In this document: positions 33,603 to 42,896 of the stretch, piece by piece
How positions within the stretch are numbered: position 1 is the stretch's first letter
How the letters are laid out: each line of letters begins with the position of its first letter
NCBI GenBank assembly: GCA_020629935.1
Contig: JAHDCJ010000025.1
Coordinates: 1 to 51,876 of the forward strand
DNA: 51,876 bases
From: Saprospiraceae bacterium
GTDB lineage: Bacteria; Bacteroidota; Bacteroidia; Chitinophagales; Saprospiraceae
Reading direction: 5' to 3'
Notes under the pieces: model-generated
The model's input: only the letters and a program-made list of their open reading frames with translations
Told to the model about the DNA's origin: nothing
Databases searched by the model: none
Program-made: the position numbers and the translations under genes

Positions 33603-33630
33603 CAAAGATAATAGGAAAAACGATATGCAA
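33603..33630 (-). promoter_or_regulatory. Promoter of the PhnA-like gene
   Basis: On minus, TTG (33630-33628) is followed 17 bp later by TATCTTTG (33610-33603), matching TTG/TAnnTTTG. It fixes the start of the gene, since it overlaps the only upstream alternative codon. Confidence 0.6.
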
Positions 33631-33720
33631 GGATATTAGGCCTCAAGGAAGTAATTTTTTTTTAAAAAAATCGATTTGAGTAAATACAAGGGCTTAATTA
33701 CAGTGAAAAAATAATTAAAA

Positions 33721-33752
33721 AAACCTTCGAAAGTTAAATCTTTCGAAGGTTT
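33721..33752 (-). terminator. Intrinsic terminator after the lipoprotein gene
   Basis: AAACCTTCGAAAG and CTTTCGAAGGTTT form a perfect 13-bp stem over a 6-nt loop. On minus it is followed by a T-run, and it lies 38 bp beyond the stop of the lipoprotein gene. Confidence 0.88.
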
Positions 33753-33789
33753 GGAGTAAAAGGTATAGACATTTTAAAAATGGAATAAA

Positions 33790-34380
33790 TTAAAGTGGTC
33801 CTATGGGTAGATCAAATGAACCTTCTGTAACATCGTAGGGCGTATAATCTCCATTAGAACAGCCATCCTTATATAGAATACCCTCAAAAGTCCCCGCAAT
33901 ACGTTCCCCAGTATACGAGTTGATAGTTATTGTGAAAATATATTCTTCTCCAGAAATTGGAGCACATTCTCCGCTTGGAAATGTATAGGTCTCATTTGTG
34001 GTATTATTTATAAAACTTGGATTTAGAATTCCATCAATACAAATGAGGTCAGTAGAAGTACAAATACTATGTGGTAAAGTCCAATTATTAATATTCCCAT
34101 CATCACCAAAACCAAAACTCCATGCACTTATATCACTAAAGGAAACTTGTCTTCGTAAAAAGATACTTGTACTGTTTTCTATTATTTGATAATTATTTAA
34201 AGCGGTAGTGGAAATTGGAGTATAGTTGCAATTATAGGCTTGACCGTTTATTTTAGCATTAATATAACCATCATTATTTGGAGTCATATCTGGTGGAACA
34301 TCATCATCTCCACTACAAGATAAAATAAGTAGAAAAGAACAAAGGGTTAATAATTTTGACAAATAAATTAATACTTTCAT
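33790..34380 (-). CDS. Predicted lipoprotein of unknown function
   Basis: The 196-residue protein has a lipoprotein signal (LLILSCSGDDD, Cys22) with acidic residues after the cysteine, a common surface-export cue in Bacteroidota. The mature part is rich in Asn, Thr and Ser with paired cysteines and beta-strand character (GYINAKINGQAYNC, YIFTITINSYTGERIAGTFEG). It resembles small Ig-like secreted proteins. No function is recognised. It is monocistronic with its own terminator. Confidence 0.75.
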   Translation of the reverse strand: MKVLIYLSKLLTLCSFLLILSCSGDDDVPPDMTPNNDGYINAKINGQAYNCNYTPISTTALNNYQIIENSTSIFLRRQVSFSDISAWSFGFGDDGNINNWTLPHSICTSTDLICIDGILNPSFINNTTNETYTFPSGECAPISGEEYIFTITINSYTGERIAGTFEGILYKDGCSNGDYTPYDVTEGSFDLPIGPL

Positions 34381-34747
34381 TGTTTAAATTTTAAAAGGCT
34401 AAATAATATTAAAAGGGGCAATACAAAAAAACGATTTATTAGAATCAATCGTATCCTAAATCACTTTTCATTCTAAAACCACACTAATCTTATGGTTATA
34501 TGAAATTTTAGATCAATTGTACAATATAAAAAGCTTGTTGTGGCCTTGTATATTGGGTGTTTCTAAAGTGAAGATATGATTTTTTTGTTTTATAAAAACT
34601 AAATGAATGGAAAAAGTGTAGGGAATACGTTTTTATAGGTCGGACCGTATTAATTAGTGCTAGTTAACGAAAAGATAAAATAAACGTTAAGTACGTATGT
34701 TTTCTTCAAAAAAAAGAAACAAGAAATAACTCTATCTATATACTACA
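34381..34747. other. 367-bp gap between the lipoprotein and heme genes
   Basis: A/T-rich sequence without a credible gene. A short palindromic GGTCGGACC lies at about 34638-34646. No terminator is seen after hemF in the minus direction, and no exact promoter box for the lipoprotein gene. Confidence 0.4.
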
Positions 34748-35650
34748 TTAAACCCAAGCTCTAGGTTGTATTAAAATGTCAACTAATTGCTGTTGTTCCT
34801 TATTGTTAGGTATGGCTTGATAAGCCCATTTTACAAGCGGAGGTAAACTCATGAAAATACTCTCAATGCGGCCTTTGGTTTTTAATCCAAATAAAGTCCC
34901 CTTGTCGTGAATTAAATTAAATTCTACATAACGACCTCTACGAATCAATTGCCATTCACGTTGTTCTGGTGTGTAAGTTTGATCTTTTCTATGGGTTAAA
35001 ATAGGAAGATAAGCAGTTAAGAATTGATTGCCCATTTGTTTTACAAAATCAAATTGATCTTGCAAAGACATACTTTCAGTTGGTTTTAAATAATCAAAAA
35101 ATATACCGCCCACGCCTCTGGCTTCTTCCCTGTGGTGGTTCCAAAAATATTGATCACAGGCTTCTTTAAATTTGGGGTAATAATCTTTATGATGTAAATC
35201 ACAGGTCGTTTTACATACCCTATGAAAATGCTTAATATCGGATTCATAAATGATATAAGGCGTTAAATCAATTCCGCCACCTAGCCATTGATTGACGATG
35301 TTTTTATCTTCGTCATAAAGTTCGAAATAACGAAAATTGGCATGTACGGTAGGCGCATGAGGATTTACAGGATGTAAAACCAAACTGATGCCACAAGCAA
35401 AAAAATCATCTTCTTCTACCCCCAATTGTTTGGTCATGGCAGGAGACAATTTACCATGCACCGCAGAAGTGTTGACTCCTCCTTTTTCAATCACTTGTCC
35501 ATCGGATAAAATACGGGTTTTACCACCACCGCCACCTGGTCGATCCCAAAGGTCTTCTTGAAACTTTTTCGAAGGTTCTAGGCCTTCAAGTGCTTCGGTG
35601 ATCTTATCTTGTAGACTATAAATAAATGTTAGAAATTCCGATTTTATCAT
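34748..35650 (-). CDS. hemF: Oxygen-dependent coproporphyrinogen III oxidase
   Basis: HemF decarboxylates coproporphyrinogen III to protoporphyrinogen IX using O2. The 300-residue protein contains WDRPGGGGGKTRILSDG, HGKLSPAM, VHANFRYFE, GGGIDLTPYI, RGVGGIFFDY and GRYVEFNL, the family blocks in order. It is the last gene of the minus-strand heme run and starts 3 bp after hemE. Use of the aerobic enzyme, with no hemN here, indicates an aerobic lifestyle. Confidence 0.97.
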   Translation of the reverse strand: MIKSEFLTFIYSLQDKITEALEGLEPSKKFQEDLWDRPGGGGGKTRILSDGQVIEKGGVNTSAVHGKLSPAMTKQLGVEEDDFFACGISLVLHPVNPHAPTVHANFRYFELYDEDKNIVNQWLGGGIDLTPYIIYESDIKHFHRVCKTTCDLHHKDYYPKFKEACDQYFWNHHREEARGVGGIFFDYLKPTESMSLQDQFDFVKQMGNQFLTAYLPILTHRKDQTYTPEQREWQLIRRGRYVEFNLIHDKGTLFGLKTKGRIESIFMSLPPLVKWAYQAIPNNKEQQQLVDILIQPRAWV

Positions 35651-35653
35651 GGT

Positions 35654-36688
35654 TTATACTTCTAAAGCTTGGTAGTTTTTTACTGTATCAAAAAAGGCCT
35701 TCACATTATCTAATGGGGTCTTTGGTGTAATACCATGTCCTAGGTTAACAATGTAATGTTGATGCCCAAATTCACCAATCATTTGGTTAACTTTATTGGT
35801 GATTAATGTAGGGTTCGATAATAAATACGAAGGATCGAGATTACCCTGTAAAACACGCTTGGAGTCCACTAAACTTCTTGCTGTTTTTGGAGCACAAGTC
35901 CAATCAATACCAATAGCAGATGCTTTACTTTTATTAAATTCATTCATGGCAAACCAACAACCTTTTCCATACATGATCACAGGGACTTGGTCTTCTAATG
36001 CATCAATGATTCGGTTAAGATAGGGCCAAGAATATTTTAAATAATCTTCTGGAGAAAGAATGCCTCCCCAAGAATCAAAGAGTTGAATGACATCTGCTCC
36101 TGCTTTAATTTTTCCTTTTAAATATTCAATGGTGGTTTCTGTTAATTTATCTAAAAGTAGATGTGCGGCTTCTGGTTCGTTGAAACAAAATTGCTTTGCT
36201 AATTCAAAGACTTTACTTCCTCTTCCTTGAACAATATAACATAATAAAGTCCAAGGTGAACCTGCAAAGCCTATTAATGGTACTTGACCTTCTAACTTCT
36301 CTTTGGTCATTTTTATCGCATCAAAAACATAGCCTAAACTTTCATTCACTTCTGGAATAATCACTTGATCTAAATCCTTCAAACTCCGTACAGGATTAGG
36401 AATGACAGGGCCTACATTGGGCACCATTTGTACTTCAATATTCATGGCCTGAGGAATGACTAAAATATCAGAAAACAAAATGGCTGCATCCATTCCATAT
36501 CTACGGATAGGTTGAATGGTAATTTCAGAGGCTAACTCTGGGGTTTGACATCGAGTGAAAAAATCATATTTTTCTCTAATCTTTATATATTCTGGTAAAT
36601 ATCTTCCTGCTTGACGCATCATCCAAACAGGTGGCCGAGAAGTCGCTTCTCCATTTAAGACGCGAAGAAATAAATCATTTTTTATCAT
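35654..36688 (-). CDS. hemE: Uroporphyrinogen decarboxylase
   Basis: HemE removes four acetate carboxyls from uroporphyrinogen III. The 344-residue protein has [17 protein letters not shown] near the N terminus, [30 protein letters not shown] and [10 protein letters not shown]. The arginine and aspartate of the active site are present. The gap from hemL is 35 bp. Confidence 0.97.
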   Translation of the reverse strand: MIKNDLFLRVLNGEATSRPPVWMMRQAGRYLPEYIKIREKYDFFTRCQTPELASEITIQPIRRYGMDAAILFSDILVIPQAMNIEVQMVPNVGPVIPNPVRSLKDLDQVIIPEVNESLGYVFDAIKMTKEKLEGQVPLIGFAGSPWTLLCYIVQGRGSKVFELAKQFCFNEPEAAHLLLDKLTETTIEYLKGKIKAGADVIQLFDSWGGILSPEDYLKYSWPYLNRIIDALEDQVPVIMYGKGCWFAMNEFNKSKASAIGIDWTCAPKTARSLVDSKRVLQGNLDPSYLLSNPTLITNKVNQMIGEFGHQHYIVNLGHGITPKTPLDNVKAFFDTVKNYQALEV

Positions 36689-36723
36689 GGCTTAAAATTA
36701 TATCGTATAATGAAAAGGGGCAA

Positions 36724-38022
36724 TTAAAATTTGGTTGTACTTAATTTTTTAATGGCTTTGTGAATAGCCATTTGCGTATGCTTTATTTCTTTCTTAGTTA
36801 GTGTGGTACATAAGAACCAAGATTCAAAAGCAGAAGGAGGAAGGAAGATTCCTTCATTCATCATTTCCCAAAAGAACACTTTATAATAATGCGTATGGCT
36901 TTGTTTTACATCATCAAAGTTTCTTACTTTTTTATTGGTAAAGAAAGGGTTAATCATAGATCCAAAGTGATTCACTTGAATCGGAATGTTATTTTGTTTG
37001 CTCGCTTCTTTAAATGTATTTTTAAGTCGTTTTCCCACCTTATTAAAGAAAGGATAAGGGTTAGATTTTTTTAATTCTTTAAGTGTGCTAATACCTGCCG
37101 CCATTGCAATTGGATTTCCACTTAAAGTTCCTGCTTGATACATATTTCCTAAAGGCGCAACTAGGTTCATAATTTTATTACTCGCTGCATAGGCACCTAC
37201 AGGGAAACCTCCTCCAATCACTTTTCCTAAACAAAAAATATCTGGTTTAACATCGTAGAAATCAATAGCAGCACCGAACTTCGCACGGAAGCCTGTCATC
37301 ACCTCATCCGCAATAAGCAAGGCGTCATTTTTCTTTAATAGGGCATGTAATTTTTTGAGGAAATTATTTTGAGGAAGTACCACACCCATATTTCCCGTTA
37401 CGGGTTCTATAATAGCCGCGGCAATATCATCATGTTTTTTGAATAGGGCTTTTACGCTTTCTATATCATTATAATTGGCAACTAAAGTATTACGCACAGA
37501 TTCTTTGGGCACACCCGCGCTTGTAGGCATACTTAAGGTAGCTAATCCAGAACCTGCCTGTACCAAAAGACTATCAGCATGGCCATGATAACAACCTACA
37601 AATTTAATGATTTTTGATTTTTTAGTATAAGCTCTAGCTAATCGCAACGCGCTAAATACCGCTTCTGTTCCTGAGTTGACAAAACGAACCTTATCTACTC
37701 CTGGTAAGGCATTGGCTACGATCTCTGCAAGTTCAATTTCCTTTTCTGTAGAAGCGCCAAAAGTGTATCCTTTGCTTAATGTTTTTCCAATCGCTTTGGC
37801 TACTTTCTTATGTTGATGGCCTAAGATCATTGGGCCATAAGAAAGGACAAAATCGATATATTCGTTTTGATCTACATCATAGATTTTACTTGCCTTCGCA
37901 TGATCAATAAAAATTGGATTTCCTCCCACAGAATTAAAGGCACGGACGGGAGAATTTACTGCGCCTACAAGATGTTTTTTTCCTTTTTTAAAAAGAATAC
38001 TGGATTGATTATACGTTCTCAT
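36724..38022 (-). CDS. hemL: Glutamate-1-semialdehyde 2,1-aminomutase
   Basis: A PLP enzyme converting glutamate-1-semialdehyde to 5-aminolevulinate. The 432 residues include GAVNSPVRAF, NSGTEAVFSALRLAR, CYHGHAD, ADEVMTGFR and LGKVIGGGFPVGAY, where the Lys binds PLP. The family-typical YQAGTLSGNPIAMAAG is present. It lies 11 bp after hemB. Confidence 0.96.
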   Translation of the reverse strand: MRTYNQSSILFKKGKKHLVGAVNSPVRAFNSVGGNPIFIDHAKASKIYDVDQNEYIDFVLSYGPMILGHQHKKVAKAIGKTLSKGYTFGASTEKEIELAEIVANALPGVDKVRFVNSGTEAVFSALRLARAYTKKSKIIKFVGCYHGHADSLLVQAGSGLATLSMPTSAGVPKESVRNTLVANYNDIESVKALFKKHDDIAAAIIEPVTGNMGVVLPQNNFLKKLHALLKKNDALLIADEVMTGFRAKFGAAIDFYDVKPDIFCLGKVIGGGFPVGAYAASNKIMNLVAPLGNMYQAGTLSGNPIAMAAGISTLKELKKSNPYPFFNKVGKRLKNTFKEASKQNNIPIQVNHFGSMINPFFTNKKVRNFDDVKQSHTHYYKVFFWEMMNEGIFLPPSAFESWFLCTTLTKKEIKHTQMAIHKAIKKLSTTKF

Positions 38023-38033
38023 TGATATTATTT

Positions 38034-39002
38034 TTAATCTCGTTTTAATAAACGAGCAATGTCTTTTGCGAAATAAGTAATAATTAAATCGGCCCCTGCA
38101 CGCTTCATGGAGAGATGCGTTTCTAAGATGATTTTTTCTTCATTGAGCCATCCTTTTTCGGCCGCAGCTTTTATCATGGCGTATTCTCCACTCACATGAT
38201 AGCAAGCCAATGGGGTTTGAAATTCATTTTTCAAATCTCGAATCATATCTAGGTAAGAGAGTGCTGGTTTTACCATTAATATATCTGCTCCTTCACTTGC
38301 GTCAATGGCTGCTCTAAGTATCCCTTCATTTCTGTTTGCTGGGTTTAATTGATAGGCATTTCGATCTCCAAAAGAAGGACTAGAATCTGCGGCATCGCGG
38401 AAGGGGCCGTAGTACGCAGAAGCATATTTTACCGCATAAGACATGATGGGTAAATTCACAAATTGATGTTCGTCTAAAATAGATCGAATGGCTTGAATAG
38501 TTCCGTCCATCATTCCTGAAGGAGCAATCATGTCTGCCCCAGCTTGTGCATGAGAAAGCGCCTGTTTTTGAATATTAACCAAAGTTAAATCATTGTCTAC
38601 TTGCTCGTCTTTAATTACCCCACAATGGCCATGATCGGTATATTCACAGAAGCAAACATCGGTGATGATATATAAAGAAGGATAGTGTTTTTTTATCCAT
38701 CGAATCGATTGTTGAATAATACCTTGGTCATCCCAAGTAGAAGATCCACAATCGTCTTTCTTACTTGGAATTCCAAAAAGTAATATTGCAGGAATTTTTA
38801 GTTCGATGACTTGATCTAATTCATTTGCCAATTGATCTAAAGAGTATCGGTGAATGCCCGGCATACTTTCAATAGGCTTATTAATATCATTCCCTTCTTC
38901 AATAAAAATCGGATAAATCAAGTCTTCGACATGCAGCTTGGTTTCTGCTACCATATTTCGAATCGCTTGATTTTTTCGTAGTCGTCTCGTTCGATTAATC
39001 AT
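38034..39002 (-). CDS. hemB: Delta-aminolevulinic acid dehydratase (porphobilinogen synthase)
   Basis: HemB joins two 5-aminolevulinates into porphobilinogen. The 322 residues show DVCFCEYTDHGHCG, the cysteine-rich site of zinc-dependent enzymes, plus the Schiff-base lysines in SYAVKYASAYYGPFR and MVKPALSYLD. Its start overlaps the hemCD stop by 8 bp, suggesting translational coupling. Confidence 0.97.
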   Translation of the reverse strand: MINRTRRLRKNQAIRNMVAETKLHVEDLIYPIFIEEGNDINKPIESMPGIHRYSLDQLANELDQVIELKIPAILLFGIPSKKDDCGSSTWDDQGIIQQSIRWIKKHYPSLYIITDVCFCEYTDHGHCGVIKDEQVDNDLTLVNIQKQALSHAQAGADMIAPSGMMDGTIQAIRSILDEHQFVNLPIMSYAVKYASAYYGPFRDAADSSPSFGDRNAYQLNPANRNEGILRAAIDASEGADILMVKPALSYLDMIRDLKNEFQTPLACYHVSGEYAMIKAAAEKGWLNEEKIILETHLSMKRAGADLIITYFAKDIARLLKRD

Positions 39003-40563
39003 AGTGTGATTTTACTAATTGTAGTACGCCTTCAATACTTGGATCTTTGGGGAAGTGTACGTTGTCGAAATGTTTTCTCGCTTCTTTAGCGGTGGTTTCT
39101 CCAATGCAAAAAGCAATTTTATTTTTGATGTTATTTAAAACATAATAACTTTTTACCGCAGAAGGACTAAAGAATAAAACCGCTTCATGGGCTGCTTCTA
39201 TGGCTATTGGACTAAGAATAGTTTTGTATACATGGATCTCATTGATTTTAATCCCATTGGCAGTTAAAAGTTGAGGAAGCGTAGAAAGTCTTTGTTGGCC
39301 AGAAATAAATGTAAGTGAATGCTCACTTTTGTTTTTAATGACAAAGTCGGCTAATTTTTTAGCATTATTTTCTACATGAATATTTGCTTGGGTTAAGGTA
39401 GATAATGCGTTTTTTGTTTTTTCTCCCACACAATAAATCGTAGTGAATTTTTCAAAGAAATGAGGGGCTTTTTCTAGCACGACTTGAATCGCATTTTTAC
39501 TTGAAATGATCAATGGCAATTGGAAGTCAACAGTGGAAAGATCAAAGTCAAGCGCTTCTATTTTTATGAAATCATTGGCTAATAATTGTAAGGAAGGAGG
39601 GAATAATTCTATTTGTGATTTATGAAGTTTCTTTGTAGAATAGATAGTGGCAGTATGTGCTGATCTTTTAAGTTGGTCTAATATTTTTTGCCCTCCATTT
39701 ATTTTTATTTGATCAACAGCCCATGCGGCTATTTGATTGGCATCTTCTAAAGGAAAATCGCGAGTAACTTCTACTTGTTGTTTTCCGTCTAGCGAATTTA
39801 ATCTACCTTTAAAATAAATAGTTTGTTGTTTAATTTCGGCTAATGCTCCAATAGGGGCAGAGCATCCACCTTCTAAAAGGTTTAAGAATCGGCGTTCAAT
39901 TTGTGTACAGATTTCACTATCCGAATGGTTTAATATCTTTCGAATATTTGCGGTTAAATTAAATGTAGTTAAGGCCGTTACCCCAATCGCGCCTTGTCCT
40001 GGAGCGGGAACCATCCATTCTAAATCTATATATTGGTTACTCGTTATTTCTAAACGATGAATGCCCGCTTTAGCTAAGATAAGTCCATCACATAGGCTTG
40101 CATTTAATTTTTGAATGCGCGTAGGTACATTGCCGCGGATACCTTCGGTTTTATGACTAGGGAAACGATGTAACCATTGTGCGCTTCTTCGGATACTTCC
40201 TGTGGCAATCGTACTATGCGCTGAACATTCGTCTACACCATTTTTCAATACTAAAACATCAGTAGGCGTTGCGCGTTCAAGAATAGCAATTTGTTCGATC
40301 CCTTCTGGAGAAACAGTGGGTAAATCTTTTAGCGAATGGACGGCGATGTCGATTTCATTATTATATAATGCTTGATCTAATCTTTTGGTAAAAACGCCCG
40401 TAAAACCAATTTTATTTAATGGCGTTTTTTGATCTAAATCTCCTGCGGATTTTAGTAAGACCAATTCTGATTCCACACCCAAAACGAATAATTTATCTTT
40501 AACTAAATTGGCTTGGTACAGGGCGAGTTGACTATCTCTTGTTCCAATTCGTATTTTATTCAT
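38995..40563 (-). CDS. hemCD: Fused hydroxymethylbilane synthase / uroporphyrinogen-III synthase
   Basis: The 522 residues hold two enzymes. Residues 1 to about 300 are HemC: IGTRDSQLALYQA, SLKDLPT, LERATPTDVL, GSIRRSAQWL, GIRGNVPTR and EGGCSAPIGA with the dipyrromethane-anchoring Cys. Residues about 300 to 522 are HemD, recognisable by ISSKNAIQ, FISGQQR and LFFSPSAVKSYY. The fusion would pass the unstable hydroxymethylbilane directly to the ring-closing domain. It overlaps hemA upstream and hemB downstream by 8 bp each. HemD is divergent in all species, so its boundary is approximate. Confidence 0.93.
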   Translation of the reverse strand: MNKIRIGTRDSQLALYQANLVKDKLFVLGVESELVLLKSAGDLDQKTPLNKIGFTGVFTKRLDQALYNNEIDIAVHSLKDLPTVSPEGIEQIAILERATPTDVLVLKNGVDECSAHSTIATGSIRRSAQWLHRFPSHKTEGIRGNVPTRIQKLNASLCDGLILAKAGIHRLEITSNQYIDLEWMVPAPGQGAIGVTALTTFNLTANIRKILNHSDSEICTQIERRFLNLLEGGCSAPIGALAEIKQQTIYFKGRLNSLDGKQQVEVTRDFPLEDANQIAAWAVDQIKINGGQKILDQLKRSAHTATIYSTKKLHKSQIELFPPSLQLLANDFIKIEALDFDLSTVDFQLPLIISSKNAIQVVLEKAPHFFEKFTTIYCVGEKTKNALSTLTQANIHVENNAKKLADFVIKNKSEHSLTFISGQQRLSTLPQLLTANGIKINEIHVYKTILSPIAIEAAHEAVLFFSPSAVKSYYVLNNIKNKIAFCIGETTAKEARKHFDNVHFPKDPSIEGVLQLVKSHYD

Positions 40564-41800
40564 TATTGTTTAATGTTGAAAGTTGTTCGCCGAGGTCCTG
40601 AATGGTTTTGGCTAAATGGGTCGCTTCTTGTTTATCGCTTTTAATATTTTTAGCAATTTTAGAAATTACTTTTTGAATATAATCTGAAATTTTATCTTCC
40701 ACTTGTTGATTGAGTTCATCCGAAAGATGGGTCGCATTTTTTTGAGTAGTTTCTATCTTTACTGCATCTAAAAAAGATTTAATTTTTCCGATAGATTGGG
40801 TTTGTTTACGTTCTTGTTTCCAAAGCAAAAATTCTTCAATATGAGATTCAATAATTTCTTTGGCTTTAGGAATATATTTTTTGCGTTCGGCTAAGGTGTC
40901 TTGGACTGCTTTAGAAATAAGATCTAAATCAACAAGACGAATATCTTTTTGCTGACCTAAAGCTTTATCAATGTTATTTGGAATAGAAAGATCAATAAAT
41001 AAACTTCCTTGTTTAATTTGATCTTGCGTCGTAATGATAGGTTCTGGTGCATTGGTACACACAATAACAATATCAAATGTGGAAAGCGTTTCTTTTAACG
41101 CATTGAATTCAAGCACATTCACTTTAGCATGTTGGGCTAGTTTTTTTACCGTATCATTATGTGAACGATTGCAAATGTAGAGTTGATTTAAACCGCTATA
41201 GGTAATCATATTCTCTACTACTTTTTTCCCAATGTTTCCTACACCTAAAATTAGCGCCTTAGTATCGGTATGGATTTGCTTATTGGTAAGTAAGTATTGC
41301 ACTGCCGCATAAGAAACTGAGGTCGTGCCTGTGCTCAATTTGGTATTGTTCTTTACTGCTTTGCTACAAGTAAATACTTTGTTTACTAACTTCTCGGTAA
41401 AAGTGTCTACACCATGATTTTTCTTAGCAGAATAGAAGGCTTGTTTGAATTGACCTACGATTTCATAATCTCCAAGGATTTGACTATCTAAACCAGAAAC
41501 TACACGAAAAATATGTCGAACCGCTTCTTTATCTTTATATATATAGACTTCTTTTTTTAGTTGATCGAGATCAACCTTTAATACCGATTGCCAATAATCA
41601 AGAAGTTGATCACTAGAAATTCCATTACCAATGAGTTCTGTTCGGTTACAGGTAGAAAGGAGGATTAAAGATGACTGACCCTCTTCTTGAGCTTTTGCAT
41701 AAAGTTGGGTTTGAAGCGCAGGAGTAAGACTATAATTAGATCTTACTTGCGTGTCATTATTTCGAAAATTTATTCCCACCACAGAAAAACTACTCATCAT
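40556..41800 (-). CDS. hemA: Glutamyl-tRNA reductase
   Basis: HemA reduces glutamyl-tRNA to glutamate-1-semialdehyde, the entry to the C5 heme route. The 414 residues include LLSTCNRTELIG with the catalytic Cys, GLDSQILGDYEIVGQ, the NADPH fold ALILGVGNIGKKV, CNRSHNDT and a coiled dimerisation tail. It is first in the minus-strand run. Its promoter may use the TACCTTTA box at 41854-41861. Confidence 0.96.
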   Translation of the reverse strand: MMSSFSVVGINFRNNDTQVRSNYSLTPALQTQLYAKAQEEGQSSLILLSTCNRTELIGNGISSDQLLDYWQSVLKVDLDQLKKEVYIYKDKEAVRHIFRVVSGLDSQILGDYEIVGQFKQAFYSAKKNHGVDTFTEKLVNKVFTCSKAVKNNTKLSTGTTSVSYAAVQYLLTNKQIHTDTKALILGVGNIGKKVVENMITYSGLNQLYICNRSHNDTVKKLAQHAKVNVLEFNALKETLSTFDIVIVCTNAPEPIITTQDQIKQGSLFIDLSIPNNIDKALGQQKDIRLVDLDLISKAVQDTLAERKKYIPKAKEIIESHIEEFLLWKQERKQTQSIGKIKSFLDAVKIETTQKNATHLSDELNQQVEDKISDYIQKVISKIAKNIKSDKQEATHLAKTIQDLGEQLSTLNNNE

Positions 41801-42020
41801 AATTTCTATTTTCTACGTCGAAAGTACAATTTCAAATTTCTTCAAAATACCGATAAAGGTACTTTTCAGTATTAACGGAGGTTAATTAGATTTATTCTAA
41901 ACAATTGGACTGGTTATTATTAAAAGCCCCAAAATGTGATGTTTTTATGACTTTTGTTAGTTTTGTGGATTGAAATTAATTGTGTAATGATTTTAAGGCA
42001 AATGTAAAAAATACCGCTAA
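41801..42020. promoter_or_regulatory. Divergent promoter region of the two heme runs
   Basis: The 220-bp region separates hemA (minus) from the AraC regulator (plus). A TACCTTTA box at 41854-41861 reads on minus toward hemA, and TAGTTTTG at 41958-41965 reads on plus toward the regulator. Both fit or nearly fit TAnnTTTG. No TTG element is well spaced from either. Binding sites of the AraC protein would be expected here but no clear direct repeat was found. Confidence 0.5.
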
Positions 42021-42896
42021 ATGGTAAATGACTTTAATTTAGAAGAAGATTTTGTTGTACAAGTAATTGTGAATGAAAAGGGTAGTGCACGTATTTCGAA
42101 TTTTCGAAATGACAAAAAATGTATTTATTTCAAATTTGCAGCCACAGGATCAGTAGTTTATGAATGGCCTGAAAATAAATATATACTAAAGGAAGAGGAC
42201 GGCGATTATCTTATTTTTTATTTTCCTAATGAAAGTATAGCAGTTGAAGAACGATTAAAGGCCAAATCATCGATGATCCGTATTGGCATATCTTACGATA
42301 AATTTCATGCCTTATTAGCCAAGTCGGATGATTATAGCAATCGTTTTTTCTCAGATGTTAAATCAAAAAATTATGTGCATTTACTAAAGACGAATAGTGA
42401 ACCGTTGAAAGTTGTGCTCAATGATATTTTAATGAGTAGTCGTTTGTTGTCTAATCAAGAATTGTTTATCAAAGGCAAAACGTATGAATTATTTAGTTTA
42501 ATTTTTCATCGGCCATTAAAAGCGCAAGAAAACAGTTGTCCCTTTTTAATGGACAATGAATATTTTTTGAAAGTAAAGCAAGCGAAAGATGTATTAATTG
42601 CTAATAAGTCTAGTGCAACACCCATTGCTGAATTGGCTAAAAAAGTAGGCTTGAATACTAAAAAACTGAAAGAAGGTTTTAAGCAAATTTATGGAAAACC
42701 AATCTATCAATATTTTTTAGATTATAAACTTACTTTTGCTTTAGAGCAATTGAATAAAAACAAAGATCAAAGCATAAAGGACTTAAGCTATTTGGTAGGT
42801 TATAGTTCGCCGAGTCATTTTATAGAAGCATTTAAGAAAAAATTTGGAGTTACTCCTAAACAATATTTATTAACCAAATCAAAAGATCTACATTGA
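42021..42896 (+). CDS. AraC family transcriptional regulator next to heme genes
   Basis: The 291-residue protein has a C-terminal double helix-turn-helix domain (about 190-285: PIAELAKKVGLNTKKLKEGF and IKDLSYLVGYSSPSHFIEAF, then KKFGVTPKQYL). The N-terminal sensor resembles PchR-like regulators rather than sugar-binding AraC. Its stop overlaps the hemH start (TGATG), and it faces hemA across 220 bp, so control of heme synthesis in response to iron or heme is a reasonable inference. Confidence 0.88.
   Translation: MVNDFNLEEDFVVQVIVNEKGSARISNFRNDKKCIYFKFAATGSVVYEWPENKYILKEEDGDYLIFYFPNESIAVEERLKAKSSMIRIGISYDKFHALLAKSDDYSNRFFSDVKSKNYVHLLKTNSEPLKVVLNDILMSSRLLSNQELFIKGKTYELFSLIFHRPLKAQENSCPFLMDNEYFLKVKQAKDVLIANKSSATPIAELAKKVGLNTKKLKEGFKQIYGKPIYQYFLDYKLTFALEQLNKNKDQSIKDLSYLVGYSSPSHFIEAFKKKFGVTPKQYLLTKSKDLH

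Noticed and set aside
33585-33605. TTG start for the PhnA-like gene
   Set aside because: The TTG lies inside the TATCTTTG promoter box, so it would not be in the transcript.
34638-34646. GGTCGGACC palindrome as an operator for heme genes
   Set aside because: It lies downstream of hemF, not near either promoter of the heme runs, and occurs once.
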